Assembly (NCBI RefSeq): GCF_021018805.1
Contig: NC_086259.1
Span: 2,976,001 to 3,040,000, forward strand
DNA: 64,000 nt
Direction of reading: 5' to 3'
Source of the DNA: Prinia subflava
Taxonomy: Eukaryota > Chordata > Aves > Passeriformes > Cisticolidae
Position 1 is the stretch's first letter; the number at the start of each line of letters is the position of its first letter. Under the pieces are notes generated by a model. That model did not search any database and was not told the origin of the DNA. It worked only from the letters and a program-made list of their open reading frames with translations. A program made the position numbers and the translations under genes. Positions 49,601-61,100 of the stretch are shown one piece after another.

Positions 49601-52600
49601 ACCCTGAAAGGAAGCTGTTTGTTGCTTTTGCTCACAACAAAATGATGCAAAGCAAGATTAGCTTCTCCCTCAGAAGGTTTTGAAAGAGATTGAGCTGGCC
49701 TCCTCAGCTTCAAGCTAAATCAATGCATAGTTTGACATAAAATCTAATGTCTCTCTTTGGTCAGCAGCACTCCTCTATTCACCGTCCCTTTCAAATGCCT
49801 CAGAAACCTGACAGCCTCAGACATACCATCTCATTGAAATCACCAATTCACAACTGTGTTCTCCCTGAAAAAGGGCTGGTGAAATGGTATTTTTAGAATG
49901 AAGTTTTTCATCATTCAGCAGAAGACTGAATTCACAGTTAATGTTGTTATACAAAATATAATGTATATGCAATGTATATGTAATGATGACATACACAGTC
50001 TGCTAGATGTGTAGCACTTAATTTATCTAAAAGGGAAATATGATAGGGTTTGGTGAATGTTTATGATTTTATTGCATATGTCGATCTGTTTTAAACAGCT
50101 CTTGAAAGGTAAGCTATAGATCAAGATGGCTATAAGGCCTATTTTAATTTCTGCATTTAATTTGTTGATATTGCTGCTACCTTTGATAACAGTTCAAATA
50201 ACATTAAGTAATTGTTTCTGTATGTGACCCTTTTAAGACTACACTTATCAGACAGGTAATTTTGTACATGCAGTTGAGAACAAACTAGAATGCACTAACA
50301 GTATCTTTTTCACTAGCAATTTACTGTCTAATTTTAGGGTAAAATAAATGTATTTTTTCTAAGGAACCATCTTCTAGATTTTTTTTTCTGGTTAGTCAAC
50401 AGAAAAAGATAGTAGCTGTCATACATTTTATTTTATATAAATATGCTTCACCATTTATTTTGCCTGGCAAGCAAATATACAAAACTGGGATCTTCTCGGG
50501 CTTCCATTATTTTCTCAGTACAACTACAATATTTGGGCTATTTCCATGTCTTGGGCAACATTTTAGCTAATGGATATGTTCCCGACTGAAGTTAAATGGA
50601 AGAGAATTCCCGATAAAAGCCAAAATATCTCCCAGATGTCCCATTTGGTTTGGATGCTTTCTCACTGAAGCATACAGGCTGGATGGTGTGCTGTGATGTG
50701 GGGTGGAATTTGAAAGATCATCTTCCCTCATGTCTCCTCTTGTCTGGAAGCCAAGAGACCTGAACAAATGCTTCTTCCTAGCTCATGAGCCTTGTTTTGG
50801 TGTACCATCAGCTTTGCGAATTTTTTTTCCATTGCTCAGTTCTCCAGTAACTCAAAAACTATTTAGCAGCCACTGAGTGATGAATGGGTTTGAGAAAATG
50901 CTGATAATTGTAAGGTTAAAGACATAGGTGAAATTCTGCCTCTGGTAAGGTCAGAATATTTTACCTACTTTGCAGGTAAAATATACCATAAAATGTACAA
51001 AGCATAGCAACTTCTAGTAGACACGTACTGGGAGTCCTCAAATTGTTACCCACAGCTTTACTGTCACCATGCTGAATGGGCATTTACACTTATAAATACA
51101 ACAGAGGCTGCAGAACTGCTGCAGAACTCACAAAGCATCTTGAAACTTGATGTGTCACTTTGAAAGGGTCAGTCTGGGGTGCATTCAAAGATTTGGAACT
51201 GATCTGTTTCTTGTTGGTACATTACAGCACGGAGCAGCTTCTTCCATCATTCCTAGTTCCTGCAACTACTCTTCTGTATCTGTAGATTTTTTATGTGTAT
51301 CTTTAGTTATTTTTAGGAGCTAATCTAACCATAAAATCAAAACTTAGGCATTGTGGATGGAGTTTCTGATTCTGAGGTTTGGCCAGGCTGGTTTATAGTT
51401 TCTATGTTGATGTCTAATCGTGTTTTTTTCACCCTGTGGATGTGACATTTGCTGCCTGTTTTGTATCTTTTTTCAACCAGCAACTTTCTGGATGAACATT
51501 CCGTGTTCCACATTGAAGTGAAGGGATGGTGTTTGTGTCAGCCTGGTGTGTACACAGGCAGCTTTGCAGTTCTCTCTGCAGCACTGTCCCAGGCAGGCGG
51601 CTCCTGCAGCTTTAAGCCTGGTGCAGCTCTGCAGGGTTGGTTCCTGATGTTCCGGTCCTGCAAGTCTCAGCTGAACCTTGCCCAGTTTGGGGAGGCTGGC
51701 AAAGACTGCAGGCAGGCAGAGATTCACTCAGTGCAGAGTTTTGTTCAGGGAGGAAATTGTAGAGTGGATTTTAAAAGTTCTTCGAGTAAATCTTCTTGAG
51801 TATTTATCTGTGTGTGCAACCCAGCAAGAAGAGCCCTAGCCCTGCTGAAATGCGCTTTAGTTTATCATGATTGCCTTTGTTCACTCACTGTCCATTGCTC
51901 TCAGTAGCAGTTGTGCTGGAAGTGGTGATCAGCTACAGCAGAGTGTGATAGCACTTCTTGTGGTTTATTTATCCTTACCTAGTCACATATTCTGCCTGGG
52001 GACAGAGCTGCACTGCACAGTTCTCCTGATTACTGCTGTAATTAGGACTCAGTGGCAGGGAGGCTGCCCCGGTGGAGTGCCCTGCCTTCTGCTTGTGCTG
52101 TCTGACTCACCCTGCCATGGAAAAGCAGCCAGGGGAGGAAAACGCCAAGGTTTTCAAACACAGTGAAGGAAAATCATGTTTCCTGTGGTTGTTAGCCTCT
52201 CATAGTTGTTTGGGGTGGTTGGAAGAAGACTTAAATTCACAGATTTCAACTCTGACTCATTACCATAGAAATCAGGAGGTGACACAAATACCAAGATCAA
52301 AGTCTTGTATGTAAAATGTGCCTTCCTGTAAATCAATATATGGTGAACCAAGGGGGTTATTTGCTGGAGTGTTGACTGGTCCAAATGGTTATTTGGTTAT
52401 TTACTGATTTCTGAGCCTGCTGAAGACAATGCAATGCCTTCTCAAGCGGGCTTGAGAAGCACAGTTCTGCAAGCGTCTAACATGGTCCTCACATGGGTGT
52501 ACAGGACCACTTGCCATTCTTGTAGATTGATTTCTGGCAGCTGAGCAATCAGTGGTGAGTCATTTATTCACGTATAGAATAAATACACTTCTCTAGGGGT

Positions 52601-53155
52601 AAGCCAGTTTTTTTGTTGCCATAAAAGAAAGCACTTCATAATTCCTTTCTTCTGCCTCTGATGCAGAAAGCTGTACTGTGTATACTTTCCTGGTTGGATC
52701 TTTCCATAATCCTTATTCCATTAACATTTCTTTGTTAAGTGGGATTCTGTTTTGGATGCTGGGTGCTGTATGTGGTGCTAGCATTCTTCAGGAAAGAAAA
52801 AAAGAACATGTTTTTTTCTTCTGGGAAGAATTCCTAGAAAGTGGAACTGAGGAGCTTAAAGTGGACTCTTCATGTACTTTTTGTCCTTTCTGTGTTCTCT
52901 GAGCATTCCCATCCTGGGCCAGCACAGCCCATCAGGGTATCAGTTTAAGCCATAAGGAGTGCAGATACCCTTCTCCCAGGAGATTTCAAGGGATTGTCAT
53001 CCCATTTTACTTAGAACAATGTTCAAGTAGTGATTACATTGGTGATCTACCAAAATATAGATGATTTTAAGTGCAGAGCAAGAGAAAGGGCCGCTGTGTT
53101 CTACTGTTTCTTTGGAACTCAATTTTCATTTCTTTCCCCTGTGTTTCCCTTTCAG

Positions 53156-53304
53156 CCTGTTTGATATGGGAGGAGAATATTACTGCTATGGCTCTGACAT
53201 CACCTGCACCTTCCCTGCCAATGGCAAGTTCACTGCTGACCAGAGGGCTGTCTACGAGGCGGTGCTGAGGGCATCACGGGCTGTGATGAAAGCAATCAAA
53301 CCAG
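53156..53304 (+). CDS. PEPD exon (human exon 12 equivalent): prolidase metal-binding residues, ~273-323
   Basis: This exon opens the catalytic metal site of prolidase. After the split Cys codon it reads [17 protein letters not shown], then [32 protein letters not shown] and the first base of a Gly codon. The Asp of FDMGG and the Asp of SDITC match human Asp276 and Asp287, two of the five ligands of the dinuclear manganese centre; the other three (His370, Glu412, Glu452) lie downstream of this window. Human Gly278, mutated in prolidase deficiency, is conserved. The acceptor is TTTCCCTTTCAG and the donor is CAG|GTAAAG. The length of 149 bp is not a multiple of three, so skipping would shift the frame. 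The open frame continues on both sides (53061-53492) by chance, but homology stops at the splice sites. Confidence 0.97.
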
Positions 53305-54284
53305 GTAAAGAATCAGAGCCTGTCAGAAGTGAGAGGTTTGGTAGAGGCATTCAGGCTGCCAAATCAATTATGTTTGCATTTCAGAAAGTGTTGGAAGGGA
53401 ACAAGATGATAAAATTGATTTCCATGGTTAAGCAGCTCCTAATATATAGAGGTAGGATGCACAACACTTTCCAAGCACTTTTAAAGACATAACATAGAAA
53501 CAATTCTTAACACAATTAATAAGATCCTTTAATCTTTTTTTTTTTTTAATTCCCTTCATCTGAGAGTGGCAGTTGTTTCTTAAATGTGTCTTTACAGGAA
53601 TCTTTTCAGGAAGCTTATTCCAAATGCTGAAGTCAGGGTTTGAGTGAGCACATGTGCTTCTGTTTGTTTTAAGCATTTTCTGTATTTTATGTGTAGGGAC
53701 AATAGAAATCTGTTGAAAAAGGGGATGGAGTGTGCATCTTTGGGAAGGATAATTAGCCTTAAAAAGCTTTCAAAAGCACTGGCTATTGGGTACTTCACTC
53801 TATGCCTTTAAATTGCAGGCAAACTGATTCAACAAATACACATTCTCATTTGAAACAACTGTGTGGCTTAATTAAAGCCTTATTTCTCTCCCATTCTGCT
53901 TTCAGGCTAGCAAATAAATCTTTTAGAACTAGCTGCTGCTGCAATTCTGTCACTGGTGAAGGTACTTGAGCATTGCTCAATATTACTAATGGAGCATCTC
54001 TGAGAGGAATGTACTCAATGCACAAAGCACACTTATCCTTTAAATGTGCTGTATTAGTCTTCAGTCATCAGGCCTTGAGTGCATGTGCTTTCTGGATTGC
54101 CAGTTAGAACAGAAGCACTTTTCTTGTTATACAGGCTGGCAGCAGCACTGTTCATTTGAGCAGCTTGGAAGGGAGTGATGCCTTAAGTCTTAGCTTTCAT
54201 ATTATCCAGATTCTGTACTGCATTGGTGTATAACTCTGAGCTTCATATAAAGTGTGAGCAAGTTCTCTCCACAGTTTAGTCAGA

Positions 54285-54613
54285 CAAAACAATCCTTTTC
54301 CAGCCCAAGAACCAAGGACACCATTACAGCTTCAGGCCCAAAAAGTATAAACAACAGGGAATTGAGGAGAGCAAACTGGGAGGATGGGACTGCATAACCT
54401 GAAGCTATAATTGGACAATTAACTCCAATAGATTAATGGACCAAAACTTACACAAGTGTGAACACTCGTGACCCATTGTCCTTCTTGGGTGGAGCCATGG
54501 CCAGGCTCTTGTACTGCCCAAGGTGTATCCTCTGAAGGCCTTTTTAATAAATCCCTACCTTATTCCTTTGCCTCTCTCTAGCCTGTGTTCTAGATAGCCT
54601 CTTAATGCATCAG
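54285..54613 (+). mobile_element. LTR fragment of a songbird endogenous retrovirus
   Basis: The sequence runs through ATTACAGCTTCAGGCCCAAA, GAATTGAGGAGAGCAAACTG, ATAACCTGAAGCTATAATTG, GACAATTAACTCCAATAGAT and TTACACAAGTGTGAACACTC, then GGGTGGAGCCATGGCCAGGC. It ends with an AATAAA signal at 54547-54552 and TCTCTCTAGCCTGTGTTCTA. I recall this as a common bird LTR with a polyadenylation signal near its 3' end. The 5' terminus is unclear and it lacks any neighbouring proviral interior, so it is a solo or truncated LTR. Confidence 0.6.
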
Positions 54614-55097
54614 GAGAAATAGCACTTATCTGCAAAATGAGACTAGATATTTTGCTGTTTCAATAACAATATGCATTCTTGATCATCTGCTGTTCCTCCC
54701 CTGAAGACTCGTCCCTATTCCTCTTCACAGTTTGTGTTGCATTTCAGTGTCACCTTTAATGTCATGTAACATTTCCAGCAGTATTTTATGCTAATAAGTT
54801 GCAGACTGTCTTCAGAATTTGAGAGCTAATATGATGTGCCCAGGATGGCGTAGAGAATTTTTCAGTTTGCTGAACACTTTATTAACAGTGTCAGAAAATA
54901 AGGACATACTAAGTTGAGTATTTCTGAGAAGTAGTTGCAGGGGTCTTTTACTACCTTTGGGAGCTTGAGATCACTGACAGACAAATCATTCTTAATCTCT
55001 GGCAGAAAAAGGGACTGAACTTTCTGTTCTTATTGTTGTCTTGCCTGTTTGGAGGAACGATGCAAATGCATTTACACTCTTTATGAGACTAGTAATC

Positions 55098-55123
55098 ATG
55101 AACCACTCCGTGGAGTGGTTCAT
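55098..55123. repeat. Near-perfect palindrome, 12-bp arms, 2-bp centre
   Basis: ATGAACCACTCC, centre GT, then GGAGTGGTTCAT. The arms are exact complements. It could be a dimeric protein-binding site or chance; nothing adjacent explains it. Confidence 0.9.
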
Positions 55124-58100
55124 TGGTTTCATTCTTTTTGTGCTTCAGAGTGCAATGAAGTGCAACCTGGACTCTTGAATTACAGATCCAGTTAACATGG
55201 TAACATGCAAAGATTTTCACCACCTGAAAAGTCTGCTTTTTAGATGCTTTTTAAGATCTCCTGGAAGACCAGCATTCTGAATAAGAAGAACTGGGAACAC
55301 TGACCTTTATAGCATGGTTAGTGTCACATGCTTGTCGGGCTGCTGAGAGACCCCAGAGCCCCTCAAGGGCTGATGCCAACCTGTGCATTGTCACTGCTGT
55401 CCAGAGGGAGATGGTTCAGGAGAGACGCTGCAGCCTCCCTGGGCACGCCTAGTTTGTGAGCTCCTTGACCAAAGCACTGGGATCTGCTCCTGGGGGAGCC
55501 AGGTGTGTCCCAGAGGGGAGCAGGAAATGGTGATGGGAACTCACAAGTGTCTCTTCTCCCTGTAATATTTCGGGTGTCCAAAGGAAGAGGCAGAGGAGCT
55601 TGCAGGATTTGAGGCACTAAATTTAAAATCCAGAGCCATCATGTTTGGTGAGGTTTTCTGGAGTATGAAGCCTATGTTAATTTTGCTGTTATTTTTGCTA
55701 ATCTTCATTTCCCAGAGTTCCTAAGATCAAAGCCAGCCCAGTGACAGGTGAGGTGGCAGGAGCCATTCCTGGAGCAGTCAGCTGCTGTAGGAAATGGAGT
55801 TTATCTCTGCTGCAGAGCTGGGCCTTTGTTGTGCCTTGTGGCAGAGGGTCACAGGGCACATCTGGTAGCTGTCATCAGGATGTTAATGACTCCTGGGGTC
55901 TTCCTGATAGGGAGTGGGTACTTCAAGGAGAATCACTGACTAAATACTGGCTTACATAACTGTGTTTATGGAGGGACACAGCTTGCTAGCAACCTTAACC
56001 ATTCTGTACAGGTGTGTTAAATTCAGAGATTTGCATTTCTTTTTTCAGTTTGGCTCTCATATGAACCTAATTAACTTTTGAGTGGTAATTCTCCGTTACT
56101 TTCTGAGAGATAATAGACCTCCTAATACATTCTGTTTATACTTCTATATACAAACAGTTTTAATTTTAAAATACTCCAAAACATTGTATTTCATTATAGA
56201 GAAGCATTCATCTGACTACATTCTGTGCATGGTCTGAATGTACCAACAGTTCTAATCGTATTTATGGATCTCCTTACCTTACAACTCCAAGAGCAAAATT
56301 CCTTCTGCAAGGCAAATACTATATCCTGAAAGTCAAGAAGCACTCTCTGTGGGACTACAGCCCAAATTCAGTGCAGTTGCCACAACTTCTGCCATTAAAA
56401 AATCTGTTTAAAATAAAAGGGAAGACATACTCAGTCTTGCATAAGTAGAAGTTTTGAAACCACTGAACATGGAGCACTGATGAAGACAGTGATGCTTCAG
56501 TGACAGTCACTGAAGGGAAAGTCAAAAAAGTATGCTTGTGTGGCAGTGGGCTAATTGTCTTTTCTACAAAGTCAGGCCTATGATCCAAGATGTCAGAGAG
56601 GAATGCTACATTTCTGCTTAGGGGATATTCTGAATTGTGTCAAGTCCATCTGCATTACATTTCCTCTTCCACAGAACTGAAATACAGGGGCAGATGTGCA
56701 GAATATTGACACTTTCATTTCCTTCAGTGGCTGAGGCATCAACTATTTCTTTCTCAGAGCAGTGATTTGAGACACAATTTGCTTTACAGACATATGCTAC
56801 ATAGAAAGAATAGTTTAAAAAGAGTGAAATTGTAAAGCCACATGTCTCAGAGTATTCCAGAAGTTAGTGTCCTAATTTGTCTCACTTCTTCATTCTTTTT
56901 TTAATCTCATTGGATTTGCCAAAGGTTGAGGCACATTAAATGCAGTCCTGGAGCACATCTCCCAGTTTACTTTCATCTGAAATGAATTCAACTCATGCAC
57001 TTCAAAATTCCACTGTGTAAACAAACAAAAAATACAGGAAGTGGGGACAACCAAGAGATTTCACCTCCCAGGATGATTGGAATTAAATGTTCCTGTAGAT
57101 ATATTCATTGTTTCTCACTCTGCTGTCTTCACACAATGCATATAACAGTAAGAGCTGCAGTAATGAGCAGCCATTCAGTAATTTAGTTTAACCTTCTGTT
57201 CTGTGCATGGCCTGGAGCTGTTTACTGCCTACTGTTCAAAACCTGCTCTGAATCCAAAATGCTCAACGTCCTCATCAGTTTTTCTCAGAGTGCTCATCAC
57301 AACAGTGCACAGGTGCTGGGCAGGCAAGTAGGTTTGCTTTCCCTGCATCTTAATGATGTGCAAGTGTACAGCAGTCCCCCTTCTGCAGGCAGGAGCTAAT
57401 AGGCTAGAGAAATGAATGTAAAAGCTATTGACTCATTTGGGATTCCAAATTCATCAGACTTTTTTAGGAGAGTTGAACATAGCTCTTGCTCAATCCCCAG
57501 CTGTTTTGACCTCTGTTACAGCTGTTGAGTGCCCAGCCTTTCTACAAATTACACTCCTGATTGTCAAGCCAAACTCTGGCAAAATGAAAGAAAATGATTA
57601 ATAAAAAAAAGTAAAATAAATTTTAAAAAACCCTGTGTTTGAAGCAAGTTTCTTAGCATCCTGCTGGGAACCTGAGTCTGGTGTAAGAAAGGTTGCTGAT
57701 TACCAGAGGCAACTTTTAGGTGCATTTGCCATGCTTGCCTGCTTGTGAAATCTCTTGGGCTTTTTTTTGCTTGTTTTCAGCTTTTGTAACAGATGGAAAG
57801 GGAGTTATATAATGAACAGAAATCTTCAGTGTTTTATCAGGAGGTGTGCTTGCCTTGGAGTTCGGAGTCTTCTGGAAACGGGGTAGCCCTAGAAGTAAAT
57901 GAACTTGGAGCTTCCTGTGGATTTGCATCTTGTGGTTGGTGGGAAGCTTTGCTTTGTCTGGTGGAAGCTTTTCCTCCGTCCTTCTGAGGCTCTCCTCTAC
58001 GTCTGTAGTAACACGTGAATGGATGTTGCAGTTTTGCTTGCATGGGGTTTTCTGTCCTTTAGCCAGCTGCCCACACTGCAAAACATAGCCCTGGGCCTGC

Positions 58101-61100
58101 TCCCCTGGCAAGTGTCATTGAAGGTTTTTTTTACATTTTTAAAGATTTTACTGCAGGACTGGAATAGGGAGCATCAGCAAAAAGGCCTAGGTACTACTGA
58201 AATCCTGTGTAAAGGAGTAGATGTTGATGTAACTAAAGGACTGAACAGTAACACGTCAGAGGGTCCAAGCAAAGCTCACACAGACAGTGTTAGTTGATAT
58301 TGCTCAACTCTGGAGTCCTTGATGCTATAACCATAAAATTACTGCTTTTAGTGTAGCTCTCCCCCACCCCCATAATTGCCCAGGCTTAAAAAAGCAAACT
58401 GTGGTGGAAAAAAAGTATTGTGGAGCACACCCTCAGTAGGCATGAGGCTGCAGAGTGCAGTGGTGAGGGGCAGGGTGCGAGGTCTCAGCTCTCATGGCTG
58501 TGGCACCTCCAGTGAACACCTCTCCTGGTAGCAGCTGAACGCCTGAGGTGCAGGAGCAGATTGGACTCTTTTGTGAGCGAGTTGGGCACGTTTGTTAGTA
58601 GTGGAGAGGTCTGAGGGATTAGAAAGGGCACATGTCCATGGTTCCCAAATCTGTCTCACTCCGTTCCTTATCTTAGTTGCACAAGTTAGATCCAATTTCA
58701 ATGTGTTAGCTTTGTTTTCCATAATTTGTCACTGGTACACCTGGGAGACCACTATTGTTTGCTCTTTGGAATTTATATCAATCTATTTGAAGATAAGTGT
58801 TAAATAATTCGTTTTGCTGTAAGTCTCTCTCTCAAACCTCAAGAAAACAATTTGTTGAAGGAACATGATCTAACTTTGAAGTTAACCCTACTCTGAGGCA
58901 GGGCTTGGTACCCTCCTGGTGTCCCCTCTAACCTGAATCACTCCACGCTGTGTTGTGAAACATGCAGATGGAAATGCCAGTGGCAGAGGCCAAGGAGATG
59001 CTGCTAGAATATTAATAATTTCAGTTCTATAAATTTAATTCCTAGTTGACCAGGACAGTGTGGTTGCTACATATAGAAAGTTTTTATGTACAGTTTCTGT
59101 TTATAGAAACATGGAAGTTTCTGAAATATGTTGCTACTGTTTTGAGAAGAGCTAAAAAGAAAGTATGCCTATCTCTCAGCTTTGCAATTAGAACTATTTT
59201 GCATTAATGCACTAAAGCATAAACAGAGTCTTTAAGATTAATGAGCTAAATATTGGAGCAATCACATACTTTCCATCTTCATCCTTTTGCAATTGCATCC
59301 TGGGACCTCCAAGCATTACTCTCTGTCTTCTCTGTAGACTAATGGAAAATCACAGGAGGAGGGGAAGAGAGCTGGCTGTGCTTAGCATGCCTGGTACTAC
59401 TGCAAAATCTATGTTAAAAATATTTTTTCAATCTTTTGAGTTATATACATTAATATTGGGGTGCAAGGAATTAAAACACCTCACTCTGTAAGGTCTATTG
59501 TCCTAAATTCCAGTTTCAAAAACAATCTCCCTCAAAAAAGTCTAGCAAACTGCTCCCAAGGAACAGTTGAGTAAGGCTAGGTTGGCAGCCTCTCAATTTC
59601 CCCTATCTCTACATTTTTATGATTTGAAAAGCTTGTGTATACAGAGTCCCCATTGAATCAGAATTGCATTCAGACATTAGCTATGCAGCTGGGAATATTT
59701 GCTGATTGATGTTTGTTTGTTTCAGTAAAAAATAAAAATTAGTTCCAAATATGCACAGAAGTTGTTGTTCATCACGTCAGTTTATCTGCAGTGTGAATTC
59801 CTCCTTGGGATACTGACATTACCACAGGGTTTCCCTATAGAATTTGTATCTCTGCATTTTTCAAGTTGGAGCTCATCTTATATGCATCTCCCCAAGGTCT
59901 GCATTTTACTATCCAAGACAGTGAATATTGCCTTGTCTCTGACTTTCAGGCTTTGCTTTTCCAATAAATGCTTTTGAGGAAGGTCCTGAAGAAAATCTCC
60001 GTCCCAGGACTAACATCTCTGATAACACAAGATGGAGGTTTCTCCATGTTAGGGCTGGAAGGTTCCTTGTATATGGTTTTCCCAGAAATCCAGTTTCACT
60101 TAAAGATCTGGGTTCTTTAAGCTCTTAAATCCTATCTTTCAGGATCAAAGATCAGACTTTGCAGATTTCATTGATGCCAGGATTGCCATATAATCTTTGA
60201 CCAGGAAAGTACAGTCAAGTACACTTCAAATACAGTCAAAAACATTTCAGACAAAGAAGTGGCCCTGTATGCCAAGCAAATAAAAGATCCTTTTATTAAT
60301 CATGTAGATGCCAGCTGATCCTCAGAACCTACAAGAAATGGGTGCCTTTTTGCTGTAGATGCTAAATAAATGCAAAGAGGTAAGTAGTTCCCAAAAGGCT
60401 CAGGTGTTTGAGGTAAGGGCAGCAGGCTGGAATAGCCAGTGAGCACAGCCCAGCAGTGCCTGGCTCAGAGCTCACAAAGTTCTCTGTAGCTGATGCTCCC
60501 TCCTCTGTCTTTGCTCCAGGTGCCTCACGGGGTCAAGTCTTGCATTTTGCAGTTGAGAATAGGTGTTTGAAGGTGCTTCTCTAATGTTGGGAGCAACCCT
60601 TGCACTCTGTCATTCCTTTGTCACGTTCAGACAATTTTGAAATGAACAGTCTGAGGTACAGAATGATTCAGAGGGGGCCCTTCAGCTCTGACTCTGAGTG
60701 CTTCTTTTGAAGACCAGGAGAAGCAGTCCTTGGGAGATCTCAAGGATGGAAAATCTCAGGTCTGCCATGAGCCAGTGCCTGGGCAGCCTGGAAAGCAGGC
60801 CCAGTGTGTTCTGTGGGTGACTGCTGTGTCCTGCCTGTCCTTGTGTCAGCCACTCCTGCTTCCCCCTGCTACAAGAGGACGTGTATTTGTATGTGCAGGC
60901 TACAGAACAAAGTTAATCCCTGTGGGCTTTGTCCCGTGGGCAGCTGTAACTGCACAAGGGTTGAGCTGCTCTGTGAAACTCTGACCCCTTTTTGTGCATC
61001 TCTCCTGATTCCTTCAGGTTTTCCTTGTTGGTGTAATGTCCCAACTGCTTTGCAATGGAGGGGTTATCTTAGCTAGTTTTCCCATGTGCAGCCTTCCTAG

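Larger units (their letters stand above)
36594..53155 (+). other. PEPD intron, 16.6 kb
   Basis: The largest fully contained intron, bounded by donor GTAAGT and acceptor TTTCCCTTTCAG. It contains the hairpin at 41451, the CR1 fragment at 42700, a poly-A run at 41389-41400 and the 18-bp duplication at 46576. The open frame at 48656-49156 (166 codons) has no recognisable protein features and is taken as chance. No other exon or RNA gene was seen. Confidence 0.85.

Noticed and set aside
53061..53492. 143-codon frame taken as a whole gene
   Set aside because: Only 53156-53304 matches prolidase and it is bounded by good splice sites; the ends are intron read-through.
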